Positions 36,441 through 48,776 are shown, numbered from the stretch's first letter. The stretch is 64,000 nt of DNA from Calliphora vicina (GCF_958450345.1 NC_088780.1:59245533-59309532), one strand, 5' to 3'. Numbers and translations: made by a program. Notes: generated by a model from the sequence alone, not told the origin.

Positions 36441-37290
36441 CACCAAAACACTTGTGTATTTTGATACAAGAGGGCAGTAAGTTCTGTGTCACTAGATATA
36501 CATTGGATCTATGGTACTAGTCTATACCATAGATCACTTTTTAGTAACGAATTAACTACAGGGATCCGGTTTGAAAGCTTTTTTAAATACAAATTTATAT
36601 CTCAAAAACTTAAAACAAATAAAAATTAATATCGAATTTAAATAATAAAGTTGGACGAATGCACAGGTTATATAAAAGTTATAATTCGGTTGGGAAACGA
36701 TTTTTGCTTTTTTCTCTCTAATTTTAAGTCTCCTTATGTTAATTCTAACAATAAAAATTAGAAAATTGCTTTTTGGTACTAGTTAAATGCGTGACAATAT
36801 CAAATGAAAATCATTGGTGAAAGAACTGGTTCTCGTATGATTCTGAAGAAGGTCATCGCTAAACTAAAACAAGATATGGCTATAAAAATGCGTTCTACCA
36901 TTAGTAAATATATTTTCCTCAAATTTTGAATATTAGTTTAAATAATGTTCTTGAAAATAAATAAAAAATAACAGATCATCAACATATTAACATTTTCTTT
37001 TTACAAATGCCAATCAAAAAATTGTATCAAACAAATTTAGCATTTTTCCAATTAAGTCTTGGCAACACTGGTTATGAGTTTTAAAAATAAATCGAAAATA
37101 ATTGATTTAATCTCAGTAGTCTGTAAAATGTCAAATTACACAGAAAAAAATTGGTAATGACTTGTAATTACATACTTAATAACATATTTTTCCATGACTA
37201 CTACATCATTTGCATTGAATATCAGTGACTTATTAAAGCTATTACGTGTAACTAACGCGTGTCTTTTTTAGAGTGTCACAAGTCTGAATT
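36441..37290. other. Spacer, no gene recognised
   Basis: No reading frame with protein character and no element boundary was recognised. Confidence 0.4.
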
Positions 37291-37299
37291 GGCATAACT

Positions 37300-37735
37300 G
37301 CTTTATTTGAGCACCAATTTTGTTTAGTTTCAAACGACCTTCGTATACGCCGCCAATTCGGTGAATGGGCTGAACCGCAAATTGATATTGATTTTGAATT
37401 TCCATTCAAAATTTTATTTTCCGATGAAGCCCATTCCTGGTTGAATGGGTACATAAATAAGCAGAATTGTCGCATTTAGAGTGAGAAGAAACCACAGGCT
37501 TTTGTTGAAACACCATTAAATCCACAGAAAATTACTGTTTGGTGCATTTTATGGGCTGGCGGAGTCATTGGCCCATATGTCCCGATGATGGTCAAAATGT
37601 TAATGTCAATGGTGAACGGTATAGGAACATGAATCGAAATTTTTCGTACCTCAATTACGTGGCATTAATCTTGTTGATATGTGGTTCCAATAGGACGGAG
37701 CACAGATGGATGGCTTCATACCGAGAATTATAAAG
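37300..37735 (+). pseudogene. Tc1/mariner-superfamily transposase fragment
   Basis: The plus-strand translation reads RRQFGEWAEPQIDIDFEFPF, then ILFSDEAHSWLNGYINKQNC followed by RI, an in-frame TAG in the place of a Trp, then TVWCILWAGGVIGPY and NVNGERYRNM. After a frame change comes LRGINLVDMWFQ, a TAG, then DGA. The FSDEAH Asp is the first catalytic residue and the DGA Asp the second; the third is lost. The text is typical of insect IS630-Tc1-mariner transposases of the WLNGYVNKQNCR type. At least two nonsense codons and a frameshift make it a relic. No terminal repeats were found around it. Confidence 0.75.
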
Positions 37736-37789
37736 AGCAAACTAAGAAAAAAATAAAATTTTTTCAAAATCGACCACGCCCAACGCCCA

Positions 37790-38150
37790 CTGCCCATACA
37801 ATCCAAATAGATGTTTTCGCATAAAATTTTTCCTATCCAAGTAAAAGTCTAGAAATTTGGTACATATATTTTCTGAAACAAAATAAGAACGTATGCTAAG
37901 TTTTATTAAAATCGGCCATGCCCACCTCATACCGCCCATGTAATACATTTTTGTGCAAAAGTTATAAGTAGTGGTCGTAGAGCATTGAAATTTGGCACCA
38001 AGAAAAAATACAATCCAAATTGATTTTTTCGCATAAAATTGTTTATATCCAAGCAAAAGTCTAGAAATTTGGTACATACATTTATTGAAACAAAAAAGGA
38101 ACGCATGCCGAGTTTCAATAAAATCGGTTACGCCCACGAAACCCATACAT
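37790..38150. repeat. Two-copy tandem repeat with CGCCCA motifs
   Basis: ACAATCCAAAT...TTTTCGCATAAAAT...AAAAGTCTAGAAATTTGGTA...AAAATCGG...CGCCCA occurs at about 37797 and again about 213 bases downstream. Small frames on the minus strand run through both copies and are not genes. Confidence 0.65.
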
Positions 38151-38656
38151 ATATAAGAATTTTGTTGATATTTCGTTTATTATTCGACAAAAAATGTTAA
38201 ACTTTTATCCTGTTCCGAAAACTTTTTTTAAATCGAAACAAGACACTCCCACCTTTCATTTTATTAAAAAAACAGCTTGGGGGAAAGTGGGGCTACATTC
38301 TTTTCTTAACAATTTTTGCTTAACACCCTTGCATGGATGGACCTTACTTCAATTTTTTAAAAATAAAATAAAATTTTTCTTAAAACTATAAGTGTACATT
38401 TCATCTTTAAACATTTCTTTACAAAACTGTATCATTTGATTTTTGAAATTGAGTGTTTGAAAAATTGACTTTTTGACACCAAAATCCCTCTGATGGGCGT
38501 ACTGCTGGATACCAATGTATTAAAGTAATGACTTATTTATAAGCAGTTGTGGTAACTATATACTTGCATTTAATGCATTGATGGGCATACTATCACATTT
38601 GAGATTATGTATGAAGTAGTTGGAAACTCAACAAGGGTCCTCATGTGAACGCTTAA

Positions 38657-38958
38657 CCATTATGTGTGTGACAAAAAAAACACCTTTAACAGGGTGACAG
38701 GGTACCCGGGTACCCGGGTACCAACATACAGAACCCATGAAGTTACATATAATTGCGTAATATATACAAATGCTCCATATTATGAAATGCAAAAAAAAAT
38801 TTTAAGTTTAGCCTAACGTCAATTCAATAAATGGGGATTCCCATTTATATACACAGTACTCATATAAATTTAGCAAGTAGAAAGACTACTCAGTATTGTG
38901 TTGTGAGCGTATGAGTAATATTTTCCATATTATTTGTACCCTGTCACACACATAAGGG
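38657..38958. mobile_element. piggyBac-like MITE, 302 bp, TTAA flanks
   Basis: Left end CCATTATGTGTGTGACA, right end TGTCACACACATAAGGG, each bordered by TTAA (38653-38656, 38959-38962). TTAA duplication with C-rich ends is the piggyBac signature. A perfect palindrome made of repeated GGTACCCG units lies at 38700-38722, and GGGTACC blocks also adjoin the right end. It is non-coding. Confidence 0.7.
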
Positions 38959-38962
38959 TTAA

Positions 38963-40010
38963 GTTCCTCACAAACTGAGCATTTTTAAACTCTTGCAAAT
39001 GAATTGTCAAAAATTGTATGGGAATTCGTTTGCATAACTCTGAAAAGTTTACAAAAATTTTGACACTGGCCAAGAAAAAGTACATGAGCTATTAGTGTTT
39101 TAGGACTTATTTTGAATTACGTTATGTTTTGCCTTAATACTACCCCATTTTAAAATCTGACTTTTAGTTATATCAAAATGTTAACAAAATAAGAACTAAC
39201 TTGAAAAAATATTTCCAATTTTTTCCAAACTTTTGTGGACTTTTTTGGAAGTAAATACAAGATATAAATTGCTTATTTTGACTTTTTTTGGAATTTTATT
39301 TGACCATCAAGCCTAATTAAAATATTATGAAATGTGTACACAAAATTAATTATATTTCTATATAAAGTGCAAAAAAGGAAATTTCGGTTAATTGGTTAAT
39401 CTACACAAATTAATCGGTTTATTTGTTATTTGAAAATCGTCAATTTTAAATTATTTTTATCAGTTAACCGACCAAAATTAATCGGTTAACCGATTAGCGG
39501 TTAATCAGAATGTAAAATACAATTAGTATTTATGTAAATATTTAACATTTTCTATATACATTCCTAAATGCATACATATCTATATATGTAGCAATTAATA
39601 ATAATCACACTGTAAAAACCCATGTAAATGTTTTAGTACGAATTCTGGCAATCATGTTTTTTTTATAAAGACAATTGTTAACAATAATTGCTCTAGGAAG
39701 AAAAAATGCTTAGACATTGAAATAAATTATAGATATTTAAGTATTTAGATAATAATTTAATAATACAGGAAAAAAATCAATTACAGACTTATGTTCGCAT
39801 TAAAAAAAAACAAACACGTGTTTCTTTTTGTTTTATATCAGATCTGGATGTTATGAATATTAAAAGCAGTAGTATTTAATATTTAAGTAGTTCTTATGTT
39901 TTCTAAGATACATAAAAATATAAATACATATGGTGAATTAAATTTAACTTATAATATTTATATTTTTAGCATTTGTGTTACATTTTTAAAAGACTAAAAT
40001 TATAAATAAC
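38963..40010. other. AT-rich spacer with CGGTTAACCG palindromes
   Basis: No gene. A cluster of TTAATCGGTTAACCGATTA-type palindromes lies at 39385-39510. Confidence 0.45.
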
Positions 40011-40519
40011 AAGTAAGAGTGTTAAACTCGGCTGTGTCGAATCGTATATACCCAAAATATGAATATGGGGACTTGAATAAGTTATGGTCCGAACTGTACA
40101 GAATTGCATAGAGTGATTAATTTCATAAAATTTTGAATGACTTATGTCGATATTTATGGTAATATTATATATAAATTTTTTATTGAAATAAAATATTTTT
40201 CTGAAGGTAGAATTACCCGAACGTTGCTGTCGACGTACTGTACTGTAACGTACCGTAATGTTAGCTCGTTTGTGCAGTTATAGACCATTTAAAAATGTAT
40301 CATATATTTTTAATATAAACCTCAAATTTTGAAATTGTCAAATAATTTATTTCATTACAATAAAATTAATTGTTGCAAATGGCCGCGTTAGAAAATGGGG
40401 TGTTCGGCCCATAAACAAAGATTACATAACAGCAGGTTATAACAAAAACGTTTTCGCGATATGTTCTCTGTGTTGAGATACTCAATTTCATCAACAATGT
40501 TTTTTGAACAACGCGTTCA

Positions 40520-40893
40520 TATTTTTTTTACATACGCTCTAGGAATTATATGAGGTGCTATAAAATCCGTCGTATGCATGAGTGGCCACTACGATTCAGT
40601 CTTTGCACCACTGCCAATAGGTAAATTCTCTTGTCTCTTCTCACGGGCATATCGGTCTCGCAGACAAGCCCATCTTTTAATACACATTTCCTCTGCCCAA
40701 ATAAAATAATTATGTTTATAAAGATATGTATATACATGATAACACAAGTGTCAAACTTACCTGGAATCTGCATCTCCTTGGAAATTTGTTTCCAAACTTT
40801 TTTCTTTTTTTCACAAAGTTTGTAGCCTGGGGAATATTTATTGTAGAGACATTCATTTGCCTGCACTAATAGTATTAATTTTTCATCGTCCAT
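40520..40893 (-). pseudogene. MADF-domain protein, two exons, one nonsense codon
   Basis: MADF domains bind DNA and are abundant in flies. ATG 40893 (MDDEKL) begins exon 1, which reads DEKLILLVQANECLYNKYSP, KKKKVWKQISKEMQIP and ends in G before GTAAGT (40761). Exon 2 starts at 40692 after TTTATTTGGGCAG and continues in phase as EEMCIKRWACLRDRYAREKR, QENLPIGSGAKTES, a TAG at 40591-40589, then WPLMHTTDFIAPHI. The spaced W...W, C-x-RW-x-x-LRD-x-YxRE and W-P-L blocks are the MADF hallmarks. Splice sites and phase fit perfectly, so only the single stop argues for a pseudogene. It may be the partner gene of the TIR element around it. Confidence 0.8.
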
Positions 40894-41109
40894 TTTCAAT
40901 ATTTATTAGAATTTTTAGAAAAATTGCCAATATTGTAAAATAAATTATAAATTATAATTTTTAAAATCCAGAAATCAACAATTAATAAACAATCAGCTTT
41001 TCACATCATTGATGGTAGCTGAAATGTTCAATTTTTTTATGTTTATCTAAAAATAGTACCAAAACGACAAAAATGTACTAATATGAAATAAATATAAAAA
41101 ATTAACATA

Positions 41110-42243
41110 CAGTTTGTCAAAAAATTCTTTGCACATAGAGAAAAAATAAAAAAATTTCAAAGAAAACATTGATTACTAATATAAATAATCAACTTCTTTA
41201 TTATTTTCAACACATTTTTTATAAACATATGTTTATTAATATAATAGATAACAAAAAAATCAATTTCAATAAAACCATTCATATTTATAATAAAAAAGGA
41301 CAAAAAAATCAATTTTTATACTGTCAAATAAATGTTTGCACATTCGATAAAATATTAAGTTTGTGATACATTTCCAGGGTTCCAAAAAAAGGGTATTTTG
41401 TCCCACTCTTCTTTAATTTATTCGTTTTGATTCTTTGGCGATATTTTTCCCACTTTTTTCTTTAAATGTACCCACAAATTTTCGATATGGTTAATATCAG
41501 GACTTCGGGCAGGGGTATCAATAACTTTTGTACAGTTATATAGTAACCACGACCAAATAAATAAGAGTTATGTTTGGGATCATTGTCTAGTAATATTTGT
41601 ATTAAAACTTTGAATTTACCGGGTCAACAAAACCGAATTTCAGAATGCTAGCAGTTAAATCGGTTTTTAAAACATCAAGATAAACTTATTTCGTCCAAAA
41701 TCCTAATTACTCCTACTCCCTTACTGGATATACAACCCCATACCATAACTGAAAGCTTTCCAAACTTAACTGTAGCAATTAAATTTTTGTTTTCTAGAGC
41801 TGTCAGAGGTTTTCGCCAAACTTTTTGAATTCCATCATGACAGTACAACATTATTTTTGTCTCATCAGAAAAAATTTAGTCGTCCCAGCACTCTGGAGGG
41901 AGTGAAATGTGCTCTATAGAAAATCTTAATCGTTTCTCAATATTTTTGATTTAGAGCAGGGTTTTTTTCCTAGCCATTCCTGAAGAATATTTGTGTTTTA
42001 GTAACACATTTCGGAGTGTTTCATGTGATACTCTTAGCCCATAATCATTTTCCACTTGCAGATTTTCCTTTATAATAAAGTCACTTGTAGAACTTAAAAA
42101 TAATATTTTTTAACTAAACGTTATGCAACCTCTTTCAAATGCGATAACATTCATAAAAAGGCCTATTGGTACAAAATTCGAGTATATTTAACCAATTTTT
42201 TGTTTTCTTCACTCAGTATGCAAAGATTTTTTTGACACCATTC
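41110..42243 (-). mobile_element. Tc1-like element, about 1.13 kb, degenerate
   Basis: The left end CAGTTTGTCAAAAAATTC with TTTGCACATAGAG faces the right end ATGCAAAGATTTTTTTGACA. A TA precedes the left end; the right end (GACACCATTCATA) has lost the exact CACTG. Length is right for Tc1 after small deletions. The transposase remnant runs on the minus strand. Confidence 0.7.
41380..42060 (-). pseudogene. Tc1-like transposase remnant
   Basis: The minus-strand translation shows YCHDGIQKVWRKPLTALENK, SVMVWGCISSKGVGVIRIL-like text, LLDNDPKHNSYLF and TPARSPDINHIENLWVHLKK. These are the Tc1 DDE blocks: the D of DNDPKH and the E of ENLW, with the WGC-S motif between. Several stops (for example after LDEISLS) and frame changes break it. 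The N-terminal DNA-binding part is not recognisable. Confidence 0.75.
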
Positions 42244-43330
42244 ATATTGAAAAAACATATATTTTTGTTGTTGGTGTTGTAACGCGTTTGTCAATTTTAA
42301 ATATGTTGGTGGAGTCAGATAGTCGTAAGAAGTCCAATAACGGAATGTGTGAAAAGAAGCAAAAATGTAATGAATTTATTCTTGGAATTCTTAAAGGAAA
42401 ATAAAATTTTAAAAATTAGTTTACTGTCCAAAGATATTTTTGTATGTATGTAATGTAAAATTTTTTTATTTGCAATCATAACAAGACTAATTGAACATGA
42501 ATTGACAAGAGTAACACATATTTGATACGATTTTATAATTATAATATATTTACATCAGTCTAACCATAATTTTGTTGGTGTTTGATATTTTATTTTATAT
42601 ATATATTTTATTTTCTTTAGCATTTCTTATGGTCATCATTACAAAATGTGTTAGAAAATTTGAAAAGCAAACAATTTAATTTTCATGCTTATAAATAAAC
42701 ATATAAATAAAAAGTACGAATAAAGGGCATTAGTGCCCCAATTCTGTTCAACATACAATAGTGCCATCACTATACTAAAAATGTCACGTAAGAACGTAAA
42801 GAAATTCTATTTTATACAGGTTGGGACGTTACAGCTACGTTACATTTAATTTCGGTAACCATTTGTATTGTTTTCCCTTAATCAAAAACGATCAGTAACA
42901 CGTTTTCTTACGGTTACAGTACGTTATGGTTGGGTAATTCTGCCTTAACGTTAATTATGAACCGATCCTCACAAAAGTTGGTTGAACAATTTAGGTTCAT
43001 ATAAAACTTGTTTATGTCCAATTTCATCACGATATTAATTATTATAAGACAATTATGAATGTTAAAGTCATACTTCATAGTATACAATCAGAGTAAGTGA
43101 AACTAATTTGTACAAAATTTTATCAGGATTGCCGCAAAATCAACATATTTGTGACTGCTCAAACTTTATTCCGGGTGGATATTTGTATGGGGGCTAAGTT
43201 AAATAATGGACCGATATTTCCCATTTTAAATACCAAACAAACTCTATCAGCAGAGAGCATTTGTTGAAAATTTCAGCCAGCTAGATCATTTCGTTTGGGC
43301 TAAATCTTCATAGGATCTTATGAGGACCCA

Positions 43331-45016
43331 GGTATATATCGATGTCTTCCGATCGTGATGAAATTTGTACCAAGGTTAGTTATATTGGATAGTAAAAATT
43401 TTCAAACAAGATCGGTGGAGAACTCTCTGAGTTAGGGGGGGTAAAAATTTGGCATTTTGGCCAAGCAGGTGTTTGTTCACATCCATGTAACTTATTACCT
43501 ATTGTACTTACCAAAAATTTTCCCAAATATTTTAGATAGCTATTTCTTCAATCTTTCAAAAAAATAAAAATAAAAAATTTTTAATATTTTTTTTCCGAAA
43601 TGGGCCCTTTTTTTCTTAAAATAAAGCTTATATATTTTCCTTGAAGACCTATTTGGTCGCTTAGTGGGATGCGAGTTGGACATCTATCAAAATAATTGTT
43701 TTGTAACTCAAAAATACAATTTTCGACTTTTTTTTCAAAATGAATAATTTTTTTTATATTCTTTTTCAAAATGGACCCCTTTTTTAATTTTTTTTGGTCG
43801 CATTGAAACTCAAGAAATACAATTTTTGACATTTAAAAAAATAGTCAAAAAAGTTTTTGATTTTGCCAAAAAAATCTATAATTGTATATCTTTCTTTTGA
43901 TATACAGTGGTGGCCAGGAATTTAAGACAAAAATTGTTTACTAAATTCCATGTAATTGTCAATTATTTTTTCAAATATTTCCACAAATATGTATGCATGA
44001 GGACTGTTTTAACACACAAGGGTGTTTTATTCGACTATGTCAATTCATACATATTCACCATGAACACATAACATTTTTCTACAACTTGACCAAAAATTTT
44101 TTTTTTAAATAAACATATATTCTCACATTTATATCATTATAATTTTATTATTATAAAATATTCGGACCAAATTTCGTATTTTTAGTTCCATTAGTTTCGA
44201 TCATATCATATTATTAACAGCGGATGTTCGCTGAGGTGGGTCAACGTATTTCCACATATCTTTGTCCATATATGTTTTACCGATTTTTCCAAACATTTTT
44301 CAAAAACTAGAAACATTAATAATAAATTTCATACCCTTAGAGGTCCTTTTATTTTGGCTCTATCGCACTTAAAATTCAGTTGATGAAAAAAATTCAAGTA
44401 TTTGTCTTAAATTGGTGGCCACCACTGTATATCCCACACACCTCCCACGAACCCACCAAAAAGGTCTTCAAGGAAAACAACTAAGCTTTTTGTTCCGAAA
44501 AAAATTAAAAAAAACGGCTCATTTTGGAAAAAACGTTTAATTTTGCAAAAAACAAAGTCAAAAATTGTATGCCTTGAGTTACAAAATATTTATTTTGATA
44601 GATATCCCACTCGCATCCCACTAAGCGATCAAAAAGGTCTTCAAGGAAAAAATCTAAGCTTTCATTTGCGCAAAAAAAAAACATTTTGAAAAAAAGTCTA
44701 AAAAGTTTTTGATTTCGGAAAAAAATATTAAAACATTTTTATTTTTTATATCTAACTTTTTTTCGAAAGATTGAAGAAATAGCTATGTAAAATATTTGGG
44801 TCACATTTTGCTAAGAACAATAGGTACTAAGGTACACGGATGAGACACCTGCTTAGCCAAAATGTCAAATTTTGACCTCCTCTAACTCAGAGAGTTTTCG
44901 ACCGATCTGGTTGAAAAATTGTTTCTGAATTATTATCCAATAGAAGTAACCCTGATGCAAATTTCATCGAAAGACATCGATTTCAAAAATTGGTTCACTT
45001 AACATGAAATCACCCA
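43331..45016. repeat. Foldback family copy C, both arms present
   Basis: The left arm starts at TCGATGTCTTCCGATCGTGA (its terminal bases are lost). The right arm ends AATTGGTTCACTTAACATGA followed by AATCACCCATA. Inside are the GCTTAGTGGGATGCGAG unit (43660) and its inverse CGCATCCCACTAAGCGA (44613), with ACTCTCTGAGTTAGG against CTAACTCAGAGAGTT in the outer arms. A 513-base MITE is inserted at 43915. No gene. Confidence 0.65.
43915..44427. mobile_element. TA-flanked Tc1/mariner-type MITE, 513 bp
   Basis: Left end CAGTGGTGGCCAGGAATTTA followed by AGACAAAA, right end TTTTGTCTTAAATTGGTGG or so followed by CCACCACTG; TA on both sides (43913-43914, 44428-44429). Non-coding. It interrupts the foldback copy C and is therefore younger. 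Confidence 0.78.
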
Positions 45017-45853
45017 TATACATTTAAGTTATACAATCAATATTTCGATATGTTACAAACGGATTGACAAAATCAATATATGGACAAATCCTGCTTGACG
45101 AACGTTTTATTCGTACACATTTTCATATTTAAATATGAAAATTTTTTGGTTTTTCAAATAAGATACCTCCACCGTATACTATACGCTATAGTGAGATTTA
45201 AGTGCAATTTCAAATGCCATAAGATATTACTCTTTAATTGCCATTTCTTGAGAAATAATTGATCGCAAAGTTTTGTGACGCACGATACAAAAAATGGAAG
45301 TAACATTGAAAGTTGAAGTGTTTTTTTTTTGTAATTTTAGCGAATTTTGCATAATAAAGCACACAAAATCATACTCCACAAATGAAAGGGAATTCTAATA
45401 TAACTTATTTGCATGCGCCAACATTTGCCGTTTTCATAAAAAGCCGAGAACATTTTGTGACTCACGTTACGTGACGGTCGTTACAAATTATCCATATGCT
45501 TGAAAATTATCTCCGTTTCCGTGAGAAGTTGTGAAAAATTCTATTCAAAGTGTAATTACCCAAAATTAATTTGTATTTAAATTGAATTATCAAAAATATA
45601 GGTGTCAGTCGAACCATCTTGTTAACACTTCAGTAATGATAAAAACACATTCAAAAATTTAATTTTTTTGCATAAAATTAAGATATTTGAGCTAGTGTTG
45701 GATTTGGTAACCATTTTTGTATGAATGACCATAGAAATACATTTTGTTTATATGTATATAAAATATAATACACATATCTAGTCTAATATTACAATTAAAA
45801 ATTTCAAGTTTGATTCATTTAAAATTTTTTTGTTGGTAGACTGTTTCTGGGAC
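45017..45853. other. Spacer, no gene recognised
   Basis: The 60-codon frame at 45080-45262 shows no motif. Nothing else was found before the hAT foldback. Confidence 0.4.
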
Positions 45854-45861
45854 TTGCCCAT

Positions 45862-47978
45862 TAGGGTGGCCCTTAATAAACGAAAGTTGGATTTTGGCCA
45901 TTCTCACCCCCCAGTTTGGTGAACATTAGTAAAAAAATCATCCTGAAAAAATTTTAGGTAAATCGGTTGGGGTTAAGACGTGCCGCAAGCCCTCTGAAGT
46001 TTTGAGATGCATTTACAAGGGGAAAAAATTCATTTTTTTCAGTTTTTGTAAAAAGTTTGCCATTAAAAAATTACTTTTGTAATTCAATTTAAAAGAATCG
46101 AAATGTGTACGTAATTGTCGTTCTAATGAGACATAAAAAACAGAAATCGGTTAAAAAATTTTAAAGTTATTAAAAATTCGCCAGGCCATTAACGTGTCTC
46201 AGGCCACTAGAACAAGAAATGTTGGAACAAAATTAACATATTTTGAGAAATATTAAAATAAAAGCTCATTTTTACTTAAAATATGTCCATATTTACTTGT
46301 ATATGAGTTTTTGTCTTCGTAGGATACCGTTAACCTATTCTTAGGTATGAACAAAAAAATTTAATTTTTTTAACGGCAGTTTCAAAACTCCATTTTCAAA
46401 TTTTTAAAAATTTTGTTAAACAAATTTCAGAATTTTTTGATCATCTCATTGGGATTTATTAAGAGTATAATAGGGAATTAAATCGTGAAAAAATTATGAA
46501 AATATCTCTTATAGTTTTTCCGTACCTGCGATTTAAATTTTGAAATTTTCGAGAAAAAACAATTATTTGGCAATTTTTAGGCCAATGAGCTCTATTTTCT
46601 TACTCTTATGAATTTTAAGCAAAACTTAATTAGAATATTATAGTCCAGATAATTCTAAATATACTCTGAAACTTTTACTAAAATCAAAAAACGTTAACCC
46701 TTAAATCGTGAAGGTCAAAGGTCAAATTTTTCAATATTTGGAATTTCTCTTGGAAAGATTTTGAAATGTTCGAAATGTTGTATATTTTTGGGCCGATTTT
46801 GATGAAATTTAACAAAAATATAACACAAAGCCTAGTATTTACAAAAGCAGCAGAAAACTTAAAATTAACCCTATATAGCACTTGGTGTTAAAATGACCCC
46901 AAACTTCTAAAACCATAAAAAATTATGATTTTAAAAGTTTGGTGTCATTTTAACCCCAAGTGCCATTAAGCGTTAATTTCCATTCTTGTGCTGTTATTAT
47001 AAACCCTAGAGTTTATGTTATATTTTTGTTAAATTTCATCAAAATCGGCCCAAAAATATACAACATTTCGATCATTTCGAAATCTTTCCAAGAGAAATTC
47101 CAAATATTGAACAATTTTACCTTTGACCTTCACGATTTAAGGGTTAACGTCTTCCGATTTTAGTAGAAGTTTCAGAGTATATTTTGAATTATCTGGACTA
47201 TAATATTCTGAATAGGTTTTACTTAAAATTCATAAGAGTAAGGAAATAGAGCTCATTGGCCTAAAAATTGCCAAATAATTGGTTTTTCTCGAAAATTTCA
47301 AAATTTAAATCGCAGGTACGGAAAAACTATAAGAGATATTTTCATAATTTTTTCACATTTTTATTCCCTATTATACTCTTAATAAATCCCAATGAGATGA
47401 TCAAAAAATTCTGAAATTTGTTTAACAAAATTTTTAAAAATTTGAAAATGGAGTTTTGAAACTGCCGTTAAAAAAATTTTATTTTTTTGTTCATACCTAA
47501 TAATAGGTTAACGGTATCCTACGAAGACAAAAACTCATATACAAGTAAATATGGATATATTTTAAGTAAAAATGAGCTTTTATTTTAATATTTCTCAAAA
47601 TATGTTAATTTTGTTCCTACATTTCATGTTCTAGTGGCCTGAGACACGTTAATGGCCTGGCGAATTTTTAATAACTTTAACATTTTTTGACCGATTTCTG
47701 TTTTTTATGTCTCATTAGAACGACAATTACGTACACATTTCGATTCTTTTAAATTAAATTACAAAAGTAATTTTTTAATGGCAAAATTTTTACAAAAACT
47801 GAAAAAATGCATTTTTTCCCCTTGTAAATGCATCTCAAAACTTCAGAGGGCTTGCGGCACGTCTTAACCCCAACCGATTTACCTAAAATTTTTTCAGGAT
47901 GATTTTTTTGCTAATGTTCACCAAACTGGAGGGTGAGAATGGCCAAAATCCAACTTTCGTTTATTAAGGGCCACCCTA
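45862..47978. mobile_element. hAT-type foldback element, 2117 bp, TSD TTGCCCAT
   Basis: It starts TAGGGTGGCCCTTAATAAAC and ends with the complement. The two halves are nearly perfect inverted copies over about 1 kb each. Identical 8-base duplications TTGCCCAT flank it (45854-45861, 47979-47986). No transposase is encoded; the frames in the arms (46684-46881 and 46960-47163) are mirror images of the same repeat. A small piggyBac-like MITE lies at the centre. Another copy's left arm is at 20477-26987 and a third trace at 33156. Confidence 0.88.
46869..46972. mobile_element. piggyBac-like mini-MITE at the foldback centre
   Basis: A 104-base hairpin, CCCTATATAGCACTTGG...CCAAGTGCCATTAAGCG, flanked by TTAA on both sides (46865-46868, 46973-46976). 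The foldback arms match each other right up to these TTAA sites, as if the hairpin entered a central TTAA. It could instead be the element's own centre. Confidence 0.55.
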
Positions 47979-48319
47979 TTGCCCATATGTACCTTCCAGT
48001 TTTTTTATGTTGGTTATAAAAATAAAGCACTACGTATGATGTATATTAAATGGTTTACAATCATATAACTCATACGTACTAATCTCGCATCAATTCCTAA
48101 CAGAGCAAAATTTTTTAATTCCAATAAGGGAGCAACAAGTTTATTAATAATTTTGCCTTGTCTATGAATGGTTTTCGGCAGTACAATACATTTAATATTA
48201 TTATTATTTGTTGTTATAAAATAAAACCATACTTTTATACTTTATTTTAAATATAAAAAAATAAAAAAGTTGATGAGGTCTCCTTATCAAAAACATTTTT
48301 TTTATACAATTATATTACT

Positions 48320-48345
48320 CAGCACAGTGGGACAGAATCAGCAGC
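48320..48345 (+). repeat. Single CACAGTGGGACAGAATCA end
   Basis: A solo end of the MITE family seen at 6305-6417. No matching right end nearby. Confidence 0.45.
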
Positions 48346-48410
48346 GCGTTGTATAGAGATTGGAGTTTAACTAAAAGGAGTAACTACAGACACTAAGCAG
48401 ACAACTTTTC

Positions 48411-48640
48411 ATTCAAATTGGAAAAACATTGAATATTTTAAAAACTATTATAATATTCGTCAAATATCTGCAAAATAATCTCCAAGTTCTTAAAGTAAAT
48501 CTGTTAACAAACAAGACTTTTAGTGGAAACATAAAAGTGTAAAAATCTCTAAAACTGACGGAACCTTTTTAAATGTTTGCAAAGTTGTGATAAGTGTGAT
48601 AAAATTAATGTTATAAGAATTTTTACATTTTGTACTGTAT
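48411..48640 (-). repeat. Repeat Y, second copy
   Basis: Reverse complement of 14560-14795. Lies 3' of the hAT transposase remnant on the minus strand. Confidence 0.55.
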
Positions 48641-48776
48641 TTGTGTAATAACATATTTCACCTTCGTGGCGAATACTTATACATCATCGCTACACCATTC
48701 AGCTTATCCTCAGACATTTTTGACCTTAGATATGTCTTTATTCGGCACTGGCATTGAAATAAATATTTTTAATAAT

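Larger units (their letters stand above)
40206..42944. mobile_element. TIR element carrying a MADF-domain gene
   Basis: The left end GGTAGAATTACCCGAACG pairs with the right end TTGGGTAATTCTGCC; inside these, GTACTGTACTGTAACGTACC pairs loosely with GGTTACAGTACGTTATGG. The flanks (GAA left, TTA right) do not give a clean duplication. A two-exon MADF gene lies inside, and a Tc1-like element (41110-42243) has been inserted. No transposase of its own is recognisable. PIF/Harbinger is a reasonable guess because that superfamily carries a separate DNA-binding gene; this is inference. Confidence 0.55.
40011..43330 (+). repeat. CAAGTAAGAGTG dispersed repeat, interrupted
   Basis: The left part (40011-40205) starts CAAGTAAGAGTGTTAAACTC; the right part (42945-43330) has TATGGGGGCTAAGTTAAATA and GACCGATATTTCCCATTTT. 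Both are modules of the same fly repeat family. The stretch between them is the TIR element with the MADF gene. Confidence 0.45.

Noticed and set aside
46684..47163. Two similar small proteins on opposite strands
   Set aside because: They are the same sequence read in the two arms of the hAT foldback and have no coding features.
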